A DNA stretch of 33,535 nt from Geminocystis sp. M7585_C2015_104 (GTDB taxonomy: Bacteria > Cyanobacteriota > Cyanobacteriia > Cyanobacteriales > Cyanobacteriaceae), in the NCBI GenBank assembly GCA_015295805.1, contig DVEF01000071.1:1-33535 (forward strand). The letters are read 5' to 3'. This document shows positions 8,426-16,821 of this stretch, in pieces. The notes under the pieces are model-generated. The model saw nothing but the letters and a program-made list of their open reading frames with translations. It was not told the origin of the DNA and did not search any database. Positions within the stretch are counted from its first letter, which is position 1. Every line of letters starts with the position of its first letter. Both the position numbers and the translations under genes were made by a program.

Positions 8426-9619
8426 CTAACTCGATAAAAGAGAAAGTCTAGCCTGGTACTCAGCTTCTAAGTGAATGAGATGGAGAGGAATTTGAAGAGA
8501 CTGGGATATGCGGAGACAGTCCTCGTACTCGGGCTGGACATTGAGAATTTCACCGTTATGATAGGCGATTTTTACACGGACATCGCCAAATTTAGTTTTA
8601 ACAGAAACAATTTGTCGCTCGAGGACAGCACGGGTTTGGATTTGACGACGAATGCCAAGGGTGGTAGTATGTCCAAATAAGAAATTCTCGCAGATGTTAA
8701 TCTTATCCAGCTCACAGATAACGGTAAGAAGAGTGCCAAGACGGTTTTTCTTCATGGCAACAGGCTGTTGGAATACATCCAAGGCCCCCAATCGCAACAA
8801 CTCCGTGGCTACATGGGCGAGAATTTGAGGATTACAGTCGTCAATCTGAGTTTCCAATACGGCAACTTCTTCAAGTAAGGGGGAAGTGGCCGTTTCCCCT
8901 AACCAAAGCCTTAAAATATTGGGAAGGGGTAAATCTAGACTGCCTGCGCCTAAACCAATTTTAGTAATTTTCATGGCAGGCGGCGGTCCAAAATCCACAG
9001 CCAGGGTGGTGACAATGGCAGCGCCAGTGGGGGTTACCAATTCTCTCTCAATGCCATTACTATATACTGGCACTTGACGGTCTTGAAACATCTGTAGTAC
9101 AGCTGGCACGGGCACAGGAAGGGTACCATGAGAAGTCACCACGGTGCCACCCCCAACGGGGAGAGGCGAACAGTATAGTCTTTCCACCCCCAGATAGTCT
9201 AACCCAATACAAGTACCCACTATGTCCACAATGGCATCGACAGCCCCTACCTCATGAAAGTGTACCTTCTCCACAGTGGTGCCATGGACTTTCGCCTCCG
9301 CCACCGCTAAATGCCTAAAAATCTCTATACTCTTCTCCTTGACGGCAGGGGGTAAACCACTGTTGTCAATAATTTCCGCTATGTCGGCAAAATGACGATG
9401 AGGACGCCTTTGACTGGAAAAAACCTCCACGTGAATTTTTGTGGCTAGTTGACCATTTTTTAACACCCCTTCTTGCCGTAACTCAAATTCATCCCTTATT
9501 GTCAACAGTGCCAGTTTATCACTTAGATACGCAAAAGGCACACCCGCCGACACCAACGCCCCCAAAAACATGTCCCCCGCCACCCCAGTGGCACACTGCA
9601 AATAGGCAATTCTACTCAT
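8426..9619 (-). CDS. larC: Nickel-pincer cofactor biosynthesis protein LarC
   Basis: 397 residues, a typical single-ORF LarC (DUF111) length. LarC inserts nickel into the pyridinium dithiocarboxylate precursor in a CTP-dependent step, giving the nickel-pincer cofactor first found in lactate racemase. Signatures are YLQCATGVAGDMFLGAL at the N terminus, the metal-binding-type segment VHFHEVGAVDAIVDIVG near residue 140, and the C-terminal region FGHTTTLGIRR. The start is the ATG at 9619, preceded by a GGAGGGAAGGA tract; an in-frame extension to 9718 adds 33 hydrophobic residues that the family lacks. No larB, larE or larA-like gene is adjacent, so the partner enzymes must be elsewhere. It is transcribed divergently from nrtA. 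Confidence 0.9.
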   Translation of the reverse strand: MSRIAYLQCATGVAGDMFLGALVSAGVPFAYLSDKLALLTIRDEFELRQEGVLKNGQLATKIHVEVFSSQRRPHRHFADIAEIIDNSGLPPAVKEKSIEIFRHLAVAEAKVHGTTVEKVHFHEVGAVDAIVDIVGTCIGLDYLGVERLYCSPLPVGGGTVVTSHGTLPVPVPAVLQMFQDRQVPVYSNGIERELVTPTGAAIVTTLAVDFGPPPAMKITKIGLGAGSLDLPLPNILRLWLGETATSPLLEEVAVLETQIDDCNPQILAHVATELLRLGALDVFQQPVAMKKNRLGTLLTVICELDKINICENFLFGHTTTLGIRRQIQTRAVLERQIVSVKTKFGDVRVKIAYHNGEILNVQPEYEDCLRISQSLQIPLHLIHLEAEYQARLSLLSS

Positions 9620-9739
9620 TTTCCTTCCCTCCAAACCATTCCACAGTCCTATATACCCCAATAACCCCACTATAGCTTCTACTCCCAGAACTATTTTAAA
9701 AACTAATACATCCCCCAAGATATTTATAACCCTATATTA

Positions 9740-9769
9740 TTGACATTCGCCGGACTCCCCACCTAAAAT
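9740..9769 (+). promoter_or_regulatory. Candidate sigma70-type promoter of nrtABCD
   Basis: TTGACA (9740-9745), 18-base spacer, TAAAAT (9764-9769). Transcription would begin near 9776, about 70 bases before nrtA. A second -10-like TAGAAT lies at 9775-9780. No perfect NtcA box (GTA-N8-TAC) is seen in 9620-9844, although nitrate-transport operons in cyanobacteria are usually NtcA-activated. Confidence 0.5.
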
Positions 9770-9805
9770 AGCCATAGAATAAAAATAATAATATAAGACA
9801 AAAAG

Positions 9806-9821
9806 ATAGACATAAGTCTAT
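9806..9821. repeat. Palindrome before nrtA
   Basis: ATAGAC (9806-9811), ATAA, GTCTAT (9816-9821): a perfect 6-bp inverted repeat just upstream of the ribosome-binding site. It could be an operator or a small mRNA hairpin; it may be chance in AT-rich DNA. Confidence 0.3.
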
Positions 9822-9844
9822 GATTATTGGTCAAAGGAGGTCAA

Positions 9845-11197
9845 ATGCCAAATTTTTCCCGTAGGAACTTCCTGAGGACTGCTGGTATAACCGCGGGTGC
9901 TGTTTTACTCAAGGGCTGTTTGGGAAATCCACCAGGGGAGAATCAGGCCAACACCAACAACCCCACTAACACTGCCGCCACTAATCCCAGTCCAGAAGTC
10001 CGTCCGGAAACCACCACCATCAGACTGGGCTATATTCCCATTGTGGAATCTGCCCCTCTAATCATAGCCAAGGAGAAGGGCTTCTTTGCCAAATATGGCA
10101 TGACGGACGTGGTATTATCCAAACAGGCCAACTGGGCCTCTGCCAGGGATAATGTCACTATCGGTTCAGAAGGCGGCGGCATAGACGGTGGACAATGGCA
10201 AATGCCTATGCCCCATCTCATCAGCGAGGGCATTATCACCAATGGGAATAAAGTGCCTATGTATGTTCTAGCACAACTTAGCACCCAGGGCAACGGCATT
10301 GCCATAGCTCGCACCCACTCAGGCAAAGGATTACATTTGAACTGCAAAAATGCCGCCGAGTATGTGAAAAATTTTGCAAAAACCAATGGACGTAAATTCA
10401 AGGCGGCCTATACCTTCCCCAATGCTAACCAAGACTTTTGGATTCGTTATTGGTTTGCCGCCGGTGGTGTCCACCCCGACAAGGATGTTGATCTGTTGGC
10501 CGTGCCCCCCGCTGAAACTGTACAGGGGATGCGCAACGGCACTATGGACGCCTTTAGTACGGGAGATCCCTGGCCCTATCGTATTATCACCGAAGATATT
10601 GGCCACATGGCTGCCCTCACCGCCCAAATCTGGCCCTACCACCCCGAAGAATATCTGGCCATCCGCGCCGATTGGGTAGATAAACATCCTAAGGCTACTA
10701 AGGCCATTCTCAAGGCCGTTATGGAAGCCCAGCAGTGGTGTGACAACCCCAACAACCGTGCCGAATTGATCAGTATCGTCAGTGGGCGCAACTATTTTAA
10801 TATTCCTGCTGATGTACTTACTCCCCCCTATCAGGGTAAGTACATTATGGGAGACGGCCAAACGGAAGTCAATGACTTTAAAAAAGGCCCCCTTTACTGG
10901 AAAGACGAACGAGGGAGTGTCTCCTATCCCTACAAAAGCCATGACTTGTGGTTTTTAACCGAAACTCTGCGTTGGGGGTTCCACAAGGGCAAAATCAACG
11001 ACTTCGACCAAATCAAAAAGATTATCGACAGAGTAAATAGGGAGGAGCTGTGGCGCGAAGCGGCGGCCGAGGCTGGTTTTACCGCTGACATCCCCCCCAC
11101 CACCTCTCGGGGCATAGAAACCTTTTTTGACGGCAAAGTGTTTGACCCCGAAAACCCCGAGGCCTATCTCAAGAGCCTAGAAATTAAAAATATCTAA
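9845..11197 (+). CDS. nrtA: Nitrate ABC transporter substrate-binding lipoprotein
   Basis: 450 residues from the ATG at 9845, chosen because AAAGGAGG lies just before it; a TTG at 9827 is in frame but would start upstream of that site. The N terminus has a twin-arginine motif (SRRNFL, residues 5-10) and a lipobox-like LLKGC with Cys25, then a Pro/Asn/Thr linker, as in cyanobacterial NrtA lipoproteins anchored on the periplasmic side. The binding domain has [50 protein letters not shown] and [20 protein letters not shown]. These resemble nitrate-binding NrtA more than the bicarbonate-binding CmpA I recall. It leads a four-gene transporter operon. Specificity for nitrate/nitrite is inferred by family resemblance. 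Confidence 0.93.
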   Translation: MPNFSRRNFLRTAGITAGAVLLKGCLGNPPGENQANTNNPTNTAATNPSPEVRPETTTIRLGYIPIVESAPLIIAKEKGFFAKYGMTDVVLSKQANWASARDNVTIGSEGGGIDGGQWQMPMPHLISEGIITNGNKVPMYVLAQLSTQGNGIAIARTHSGKGLHLNCKNAAEYVKNFAKTNGRKFKAAYTFPNANQDFWIRYWFAAGGVHPDKDVDLLAVPPAETVQGMRNGTMDAFSTGDPWPYRIITEDIGHMAALTAQIWPYHPEEYLAIRADWVDKHPKATKAILKAVMEAQQWCDNPNNRAELISIVSGRNYFNIPADVLTPPYQGKYIMGDGQTEVNDFKKGPLYWKDERGSVSYPYKSHDLWFLTETLRWGFHKGKINDFDQIKKIIDRVNREELWREAAAEAGFTADIPPTTSRGIETFFDGKVFDPENPEAYLKSLEIKNI

Positions 11198-11235
11198 GTC
11201 GCTGTTCTAGCTTTTTTTCCTTTCTTTGACTATTC

Positions 11236-11249
11236 AAAAAAAAAAAAAA
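11236..11249. repeat. Run of 14 A between nrtA and nrtB
   Basis: A homopolymer of 14 A directly precedes the AAGGAG ribosome-binding site of nrtB (11251-11256). It is outside coding sequence, so slippage would alter spacing rather than frame. Reverse-strand T14 is not next to a strong hairpin, so it is not called a terminator. Confidence 0.7.
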
Positions 11250-11262
11250 CAAGGAGAATGTT

Positions 11263-12102
11263 ATGGCCAATTACCTCAGAGTATCTAGTGGCAGAAACGG
11301 CAACAATATCATAATTAGTCTCTGGAAAAAATACAGGGACGACCTCCTCCCCCCACTGCTGGGCATTGCCTCCTTTCTTCTGTTGTGGGAAGTGGTCTCC
11401 AAGTTTCCAGGAATGCGTTTGCCCGGCCCTAGTAGCCTGTTTACAGATGAACGCACCAGAACACTATTATTGTACCCCTTTTACGACCGTGGGGGTCTGG
11501 ACAAGGGCTTATTCTGGCAAACCCTAGCCAGTCTGGGACGTGTAGCCCAGGGGTACTCACTGGCGGCGGTGGTGGGCATTAGCACAGGAATTCTCGTGGG
11601 CACCAACCCCTTCCTCGACAAGGCTCTTGATCCTATTTTCCAATTTCTCCGAATGGTCGCCCCTCTTGCCTGGGTGCCCATTGCCCTGGTTGCCCTACAG
11701 AAAAACCAACCTGCCGCCATCTTTGTCATATTCATCACTGCCGTCTGGCCCATCCTAATCAATACCAAGGAGGGGGTCAAACAAATTCCCCAAGACTACA
11801 TCAATGTTAAAAGGGTACTGCGACTGTCAAAACAAAAGTTCTTCCTAAAAATCCTCATCCCCTCCGCCCTACCCTACATCTTCACCGGTCTGAGAATAGG
11901 AATAGGACTGGCCTGGCTAGCAATCATCGCCGCTGAGATCGTAATGTCCGGAATTGTAGGAATCGGCTTCTTTATCTGGGATGCCTACCAGCAAAACTAC
12001 ATTAGTGAAATCATCTTGGCAGTAATCTACATCGGCGCAGTGGGTCTCCTTTTGGACAGAGGAATCGCCTTTCTGCAAAAACTCATTGCCCCCCAACAGT
12101 AA
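11263..12102 (+). CDS. nrtB: Nitrate ABC transporter permease
   Basis: 279 residues, the usual length for NrtB, the inner-membrane channel subunit of the nitrate importer. Several hydrophobic spans are visible (LLGIASFLLLWEVV, LAAVVGISTGILVG, AIFVIFITAVWPILI, WLAIIAAEIVMSGIVGIGFF, ILAVIYIGAVGLLL). The permease coupling-loop region that docks on the ATPase is around residues 180-225 (VLRLSKQKFFLKILIPSALPYIFTGLRIGIG). The start has AAGGAG 6 bases upstream. It lies between nrtA (65 bp, including the A14 run) and nrtC (23 bp). It would pair with NrtC and NrtD as the two ATP-binding subunits. Confidence 0.93.
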   Translation: MANYLRVSSGRNGNNIIISLWKKYRDDLLPPLLGIASFLLLWEVVSKFPGMRLPGPSSLFTDERTRTLLLYPFYDRGGLDKGLFWQTLASLGRVAQGYSLAAVVGISTGILVGTNPFLDKALDPIFQFLRMVAPLAWVPIALVALQKNQPAAIFVIFITAVWPILINTKEGVKQIPQDYINVKRVLRLSKQKFFLKILIPSALPYIFTGLRIGIGLAWLAIIAAEIVMSGIVGIGFFIWDAYQQNYISEIILAVIYIGAVGLLLDRGIAFLQKLIAPQQ

Positions 12103-12125
12103 CCCCACAACAGGAGGCAGGAACT

Positions 12126-14126
12126 ATGGCACTGTTCGTAGCTGTAGACAACGTAGAAAAAGTATTCCCCAGCACCGGCGGCGGAGAATATTTAGCCCTT
12201 AAGGGGATTAACTTAGAAATCAAAAAAGGTGAATTCATCTCCCTCATAGGACACTCCGGCTGCGGTAAGTCCACCCTTCTGAATATAATCGCTGGCTTGG
12301 AATTGCCAAGCAAAGGGGTTGTTACCCTCTCCGGGAAGCCAGTAAAAGAACCGGGCCCCGAAAGGATGGTAATATTCCAAAGTTACTGTCTCCTCCCATG
12401 GCTGACAGTGCGTCAAAACATCGCCCTGGCAGTAGACGAGGTGATGAAAGACTACTCGGCGGCAGAAAAAAGAGAAATAGTAGAAGAACATATCCGCCTT
12501 GTGGGCCTAAGTCATGCCAGTGACAAATACCCCGGCCAACTATCCGGGGGCATGAAACAAAGAGTGGCTATAGCCAGGGCTTTGGCCATTCGTCCACAAC
12601 TGCTACTGTTAGACGAGCCCTTTGGTGCCCTGGATGCCCTCACCCGCGGCAATCTTCAGGAACAGTTGATGAATCTTTGCACCCGTCATCAAATCACCGC
12701 CGTAATGGTAACCCATGACGTGGATGAGGCGGTTTTCCTGTCTGACCGCATTGTGATGTTAACCAATGGCCCCGGGGCTCAAATCGGTGGAATCCTCGAG
12801 GTGGAAATCCCTCGCCCCCGTCAGAGAATGGAACTAGTAAAACACCCCAGTTACTACAGTCTTAGAAGTGAAATCATCTACTTCCTTAACCGCCAAAAAC
12901 AAATTAAAAAACTACGAGCCCAAAAACACACCGTTATCAGTCGTCATGGCCTTGAAAAAATTAACCTTCAAATCGGTTTTGTGCCCCTGACGGCCTGTGC
13001 TCCCCTGGTTATTGCTAAGGAAAAAGGTTTTTTTGCTAAACATGGTCTGGAGGAGGTTACTCTTGTCAGGGAAAGTAGCTGGCGTGGCATTGTAGATGGC
13101 ATTGTGGGGGGTTATCTGGATGCGGCACAAATGCCCGCCGGAATGCCTGCCTGGCTGACCATTGGTGGCCACCAGGGGAAACCGACCCCTGTGGTGACTG
13201 CCCTCACCATGACTAGAAATGGCAATGCTATCACCCTAGGAAAAAGTTTTTATGAAAAGGGGATATTCGACGGCAAGGCATTGAAAAGATTTCTCCTAGA
13301 ATCGGCAGCCGCAACCCATACCTTTGGTATAGTACACCCGAGTTCCATGCACAATCTACTCTTGCGCTATTGGCTGGCCGCCCAGGGAATTGATCCAGAC
13401 TACCACGTTCGTCTCCAAACTATTCCCCCCGCCCAAATGGTAGCAGACTTAAAATCCGGAATAATTGACGGTTTCTGTGTGGGCGAACCCTGGAATCTTC
13501 GTGCCGCTCTTGAAGGCATTGGCTTTACCGTGGCCACCGACTTGGAACTGTGGGATGGACACCCCGGCAAGGTCCTAGGAGTCCGCGAAGACTGGGCCAA
13601 TGCCTACCCCAACACCCACATCGCACTGGTAAAGGCACTTCTTTCCGCCTGCCAATTCTGTGCCCAGCCGGAAAACCATGAGGAAATCCGAAAAATTCTG
13701 GCTCAGCGCCACTATCTGGCCACCAAAATAGAATACATCCAATTGGGAGACCCCCTTAACTATACCTGTAATCTTAATCCCCCCGTCCAGTATGCCCACC
13801 ACCTCTTTTTCGGCGATGGTGTTAACCGCCCCAGTCGCACCGAGTGTTTGTGGATGATTACACAAATGGCACGCTGGGGAGACATTCCCTTCCCCCGCAA
13901 CTGGATGGAAATTCTCGAACGTGTCTGTCGGGTGAGTGTATATAGCACCGCCTGTCGCGAACTGGGATTGAGTAATTTGAAATACCGCCGACAACCCATC
14001 TGTCTTATGGATGGTGTTTTCTTCGACGGAGAAGATCCCATCGCCTACCTCAACAGTTTGACCATAAAACGAAACATCACCATGGCAGAAATTCACCTGG
14101 ATAACACCGTTTCACTCGCTATGTAG
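12126..14126 (+). CDS. nrtC: Nitrate ABC transporter ATP-binding protein with NrtA-like regulatory domain
   Basis: 666 residues with the two-part architecture typical of cyanobacterial NrtC. Residues about 1-260 are an ABC ATPase: Walker [10 protein letters not shown] (42-50), signature [15 protein letters not shown], Walker [13 protein letters not shown], and the switch His in MVTHDVDEA. Residues about 280-660 resemble the solute-binding protein NrtA ([26 protein letters not shown] matches the NrtA N-terminal domain). In the characterised Synechococcus system this tail mediates inhibition of transport by ammonium; that role here is by analogy. CmpC of the bicarbonate transporter shares the layout, but the neighbouring NrtA resembles the nitrate type. 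AGGAGG precedes the start. nrtD begins 12 bp after the stop. Confidence 0.93.
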   Translation: MALFVAVDNVEKVFPSTGGGEYLALKGINLEIKKGEFISLIGHSGCGKSTLLNIIAGLELPSKGVVTLSGKPVKEPGPERMVIFQSYCLLPWLTVRQNIALAVDEVMKDYSAAEKREIVEEHIRLVGLSHASDKYPGQLSGGMKQRVAIARALAIRPQLLLLDEPFGALDALTRGNLQEQLMNLCTRHQITAVMVTHDVDEAVFLSDRIVMLTNGPGAQIGGILEVEIPRPRQRMELVKHPSYYSLRSEIIYFLNRQKQIKKLRAQKHTVISRHGLEKINLQIGFVPLTACAPLVIAKEKGFFAKHGLEEVTLVRESSWRGIVDGIVGGYLDAAQMPAGMPAWLTIGGHQGKPTPVVTALTMTRNGNAITLGKSFYEKGIFDGKALKRFLLESAAATHTFGIVHPSSMHNLLLRYWLAAQGIDPDYHVRLQTIPPAQMVADLKSGIIDGFCVGEPWNLRAALEGIGFTVATDLELWDGHPGKVLGVREDWANAYPNTHIALVKALLSACQFCAQPENHEEIRKILAQRHYLATKIEYIQLGDPLNYTCNLNPPVQYAHHLFFGDGVNRPSRTECLWMITQMARWGDIPFPRNWMEILERVCRVSVYSTACRELGLSNLKYRRQPICLMDGVFFDGEDPIAYLNSLTIKRNITMAEIHLDNTVSLAM

Positions 14127-14138
14127 AGGGAGCAGATT

Positions 14139-14984
14139 ATGGAAACTTATAGAAGAAGGGAAATCGTTAAAAAGATGGAAAAACAACTACAGTTCGACTT
14201 TTTCTTGACCATTGATAACGTTTCCAAAGTTTATCCCACCCCCAAAGGCCCCCTGACCGTTTTAAAGGACGTTAACCTCATAGTCAATGAAGGCGAGTTT
14301 GTCTGCATCATCGGACACTCGGGGTGTGGCAAGTCTACACTCCTAAACATGGTTGCCGGATTCACAAGCCCCACTAAAGGCGCAGTATACTTGAAAGGTA
14401 AAAAAATTACAGAACCGGGGCCGGATAGAATGGTAGTATTTCAGAATTATGCCCTTTTGCCTTGGTTAACGGTATTTGAAAATGTATATCTAGCAGTAGA
14501 TGCCGTATACCCGGACAAGAGGGAGGCCGAAAAAAGAGCCATAGTCCGGGAACACTTGGCTCTGGTAGGACTGAGTGATGCCGCCAACAAGAAACCTCCC
14601 CAAATTTCCGGGGGTATGCGACAAAGAACCTCTATTGCCCGAGCCCTGGCTATCCGCCCCGAAGTGCTTATCCTCGACGAACCCTTTGGCGCTCTGGATC
14701 CTATCACCAAGGAAGAACTACAAGAAGAGCTACTCAATATCTGGCAAGAACACCGTTGTACTGTTTTAATGATTACCCATGATATTGATGAAGCCCTATT
14801 TCTGGCTGACCGTATAGTCATGATGACCAATGGGCCAGAGGCCACCATCGGCGAAATCGTTTCTGTGCCCTTTTCTCGCCCCAGAATCCGCGATATTATA
14901 ATGGAGGACCCCCAGTACTACGAATTGCGCAACTACGTCCTAGACTTCCTCTACAACCGCTATGCCCATGAGGATGTGGCCTAG
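14139..14984 (+). CDS. nrtD: Nitrate ABC transporter ATP-binding protein
   Basis: 281 residues: a single ABC ATPase without the extra domain of NrtC. Motifs are Walker [11 protein letters not shown]-loop QNYALLPWLT, signature ISGGMRQRTSIARAL, Walker [13 protein letters not shown] and switch MITHDIDEA. It forms the second nucleotide-binding subunit beside NrtC. A GAGGGAGCAG tract precedes the ATG at 14139; a later in-frame ATG at 14175 is possible but lacks a better site. It is the last gene of the transporter operon. No narB or nirA follows; instead apcA starts 260 bp downstream, and no terminator is visible in between. Confidence 0.93.
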   Translation: METYRRREIVKKMEKQLQFDFFLTIDNVSKVYPTPKGPLTVLKDVNLIVNEGEFVCIIGHSGCGKSTLLNMVAGFTSPTKGAVYLKGKKITEPGPDRMVVFQNYALLPWLTVFENVYLAVDAVYPDKREAEKRAIVREHLALVGLSDAANKKPPQISGGMRQRTSIARALAIRPEVLILDEPFGALDPITKEELQEELLNIWQEHRCTVLMITHDIDEALFLADRIVMMTNGPEATIGEIVSVPFSRPRIRDIIMEDPQYYELRNYVLDFLYNRYAHEDVA

Positions 14985-15244
14985 TAGCTTAGCAAAATGT
15001 TAAAAAGTATTAAGAAAATGAAGCACAGGGGGACTTAATATCGCAAAATAATCAGCGGAGAGATGTTAAGCCTCTCATTGTTAAAGCAAATCCTCAGAAA
15101 GGCCCTAAAGGCTGAGTATGAGAAACAAATATCCACACCTGACAAAAAATTCAGGAAATTTCTAATCCAACCAATACGGGCTTGACCAGTTTTCTGGTTT
15201 AATAAATAAGCAGTATTTAAAAACTTGTTTGGAGGAATCCCTAA
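14985..15244 (+). promoter_or_regulatory. Spacer and structured leader of apcA
   Basis: 260 bp without a gene. Small inverted repeats follow one another: GAGAG/CTCTC (about 15058-15077), CTCAG/CTGAG (about 15093-15116), CCTGA/TCAGG (about 15138-15156) and ACCAG-TTTT-CTGGT (15185-15198). TTGACC at 15182-15187 could be a -35 element, but no clear -10 is at the right distance. GGAGG lies 9 bases before the apcA start. No terminator for nrtD is seen. It probably holds the apc promoter and a long mRNA leader, as is usual for this operon. Confidence 0.35.
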
Positions 15245-15730
15245 ATGAGTATCGTCACGAAAGCTATCGTGAATGCGGACGCCGAGGCTCGTTATCTCAG
15301 CCCCGGTGAATTGGACAGAATCAAAGCTTTTGTAAACTCCGGCGAAGCCCGTCTCCGCATCGCCGAAACCCTCACTGGCGCCCGTGAGCGCATTGTTAAA
15401 GAGGCCGGCGATCGTCTCTTCCAAAAACGCCCTGACATCGTATCCCCTGGTGGCAATGCCTATGGCGAAGAAATGACCGCCACCTGCCTGCGGGATATGG
15501 ACTACTACTTACGTCTGATCACCTACGGGATCGTAGCGGGCGATGTAACCCCCATCGAAGAAATCGGCTTGATAGGGGTAAAAGAAATGTACAAGTCCCT
15601 GGGCACTGACATCGGCGCTGTGGCCCAAAGCGTACGCGAGATGAAAGAAGTGGCTATGTCCCTGCTCTCCCCCGAAGATGCCGCTGAGGCAGCAACTTAC
15701 TTCGACTATGTAATCGGGGCCATGCAGTAA
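15245..15730 (+). CDS. apcA: Allophycocyanin alpha subunit
   Basis: 161 residues, exactly the family length. With ApcB it forms the heterodimers and trimers of the phycobilisome core, which pass excitation energy to the photosystem reaction centres on the thylakoid surface. Cys81, in [10 protein letters not shown], is the attachment site for phycocyanobilin, and the globin-like phycobiliprotein sequence is intact ([20 protein letters not shown] at the start, FDYVIGAMQ at the end). It is first of apcA-apcB-apcC, with about 100 bp to apcB. The core linker gene apcE, which often precedes apcA, is not here; nrtD is. Codon use is strongly biased, as expected for a highly expressed gene. Confidence 0.98.
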   Translation: MSIVTKAIVNADAEARYLSPGELDRIKAFVNSGEARLRIAETLTGARERIVKEAGDRLFQKRPDIVSPGGNAYGEEMTATCLRDMDYYLRLITYGIVAGDVTPIEEIGLIGVKEMYKSLGTDIGAVAQSVREMKEVAMSLLSPEDAAEAATYFDYVIGAMQ

Positions 15731-15831
15731 GCCCAATTTTTAGCCCCATCTCTTGTTATCCTCTGAAAAAGTAACCCATAAAGCTATCACCCTCATCTTC
15801 TAAAGTCCACTAAGAAATTAAGGAAACAACA

Positions 15832-16317
15832 ATGCAAGACGCAATCACCGCCGTAATCAACTCTGCTGACGTTCAAGGCAAATACCTGGACGCTAACGCC
15901 ATCCAAAAACTGAAAAACTATTTCCAAAGCGGCGCCCTCCGTGTTCGTGCCGCCAGCATCATCAGCGCTAATGCCGCTAACATCGTAAAAGAGGCTGTAG
16001 CTAAGTCCCTGCTATACTCTGATGTAACTCGCCCCGGCGGCAACATGTACACCACCCGTCGCTATGCCGCCTGCATCCGCGACTTGGACTACTTCCTCCG
16101 CTATGCTACCTATGCCATGCTGGCTGGCGATCCCTCTATCCTCGATGAAAGAGTATTAAATGGCTTGAAGGAAACCTATAACTCCCTCGGCGTGCCCATC
16201 AGCTCCACCGTCCAAGCCATCCAAGCCATGAAAGAAGTCACCGCCAGTTTGGTAGGTGCCGAAGCCGGCAAGGAAATGGGTGTTTACTTCGACTACATCT
16301 GCTCCGGCTTGAGCTAA
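15832..16317 (+). CDS. apcB: Allophycocyanin beta subunit
   Basis: 161 residues, the family length. It is the partner of ApcA in the phycobilisome core. Cys81 ([11 protein letters not shown]) binds phycocyanobilin. Asn71 in RPGGNMY is at the position known to carry N-methylation in beta phycobiliproteins. The C terminus, FDYICSGLS, is characteristic. AAGGAA precedes the start. The spacer to apcC (216 bp) contains a long imperfect hairpin, consistent with a more abundant apcAB message and a lesser apcABC message, the pattern reported in other cyanobacteria. Confidence 0.98.
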   Translation: MQDAITAVINSADVQGKYLDANAIQKLKNYFQSGALRVRAASIISANAANIVKEAVAKSLLYSDVTRPGGNMYTTRRYAACIRDLDYFLRYATYAMLAGDPSILDERVLNGLKETYNSLGVPISSTVQAIQAMKEVTASLVGAEAGKEMGVYFDYICSGLS

Positions 16318-16351
16318 TGGCTGTGTAGTCCAGTTGCAAGAGATTAGACTT

Positions 16352-16447
16352 TAACCGGTAGGGTTAGGATGGTCTGGAGTGAGTGCTATTTTGATCCGAC
16401 CTATGACGGGGCTGGCTCAATTTAGCATTGACTCTCGACTCCTAACC
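16352..16447 (+). promoter_or_regulatory. Long hairpin with alternative pairing between apcB and apcC
   Basis: GGTTAGGA (16362-16369) pairs perfectly with TCCTAACC (16440-16447). Inside, GAGTGAGTGCTA (16377-16388) pairs with TAGCATTGACTC (16423-16434) with one mismatch and one G-U. GGTTA (16362-16366) can instead pair with TAACC (16352-16356), so the two folds exclude each other. No T-run follows. It could attenuate transcription, set the 3' end of the apcAB message or protect it from decay. Confidence 0.45.
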
Positions 16448-16481
16448 GTTGTGTTTGCCAGTGCTACAGTTTGAAATGGGT

Positions 16482-16487
16482 TATAAT
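16482..16487 (+). promoter_or_regulatory. Possible -10 box of an apcC promoter
   Basis: A perfect TATAAT lies 46 bases before the apcC start and downstream of the apcB-apcC hairpin. No good -35 hexamer is found at 16-18 bp, the nearest being TTGCCA with a 21-bp spacer. It could allow apcC to be expressed separately from apcAB. Confidence 0.35.
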
Positions 16488-16533
16488 AAACAAAGAATAA
16501 TACATAGGGATTGCCGCTAAGGAGTGTGAGAGC

Positions 16534-16737
16534 ATGAGAATGTTCAAAATTACGGCCTGTGTGCCAAGTCAAACCAGGATTAGAACTCAAAGAGAACTGC
16601 AAAATACCTATTTCACCAAGTTAGTTCCCTACGATAACTGGTTTCAAGAGCAACAAAGAATCCAAAAAATGGGCGGCAAGATTCTTAAGGTTCAACTGGC
16701 CACTGGCCGTCCCGGAATCAATACTGGCTTATTATAA
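16534..16737 (+). CDS. apcC: Allophycocyanin-associated core linker, LC7.8
   Basis: 67 residues, the size of the small core linker that caps or stabilises allophycocyanin trimers in the phycobilisope core cylinders. The sequence is nearly diagnostic: MRMFKITACVPSQTRIRTQR at the start, YFTKLVPYDNWF in the middle and ATGRPGINTGLL at the end (CpcD-like fold). AAGGAG lies upstream of the ATG. It is the third gene of apcABC, separated from apcB by a structured 216-bp spacer, and is followed by a terminator-like hairpin that overlaps the 3' end of the convergent Ycf49-like gene. Confidence 0.97.
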   Translation: MRMFKITACVPSQTRIRTQRELQNTYFTKLVPYDNWFQEQQRIQKMGGKILKVQLATGRPGINTGLL

Positions 16738-16784
16738 TAATGGGATAATCTGGTCATTCCCCCCCATATTAGATTTTCTGTCTG

Positions 16785-16821
16785 AGGGCGTGGGCGTGTC
16801 ATCATGCGCCCTTTCTTGTTT
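16785..16821 (+). terminator. Probable terminator of apcABC
   Basis: GGGCG (16792-16796) pairs with CGCCC (16807-16811); AGGGCG (16785-16790) is an alternative left arm for CGCCCT. A T-rich tract, TTTCTTGTTT, follows on the plus strand. The hairpin runs into the end of the convergent Ycf49-like gene, so the two 3' ends share sequence. Confidence 0.5.

Noticed and set aside
9619-9718. 33-residue N-terminal extension of LarC
   Set aside because: The extension is not like the family, while the ATG at 9619 has a good ribosome-binding site and begins the conserved sequence.
10331-10942. 203-residue minus-strand ORF inside nrtA
   Set aside because: Shadow frame of a well-conserved gene with strong codon bias on the other strand.
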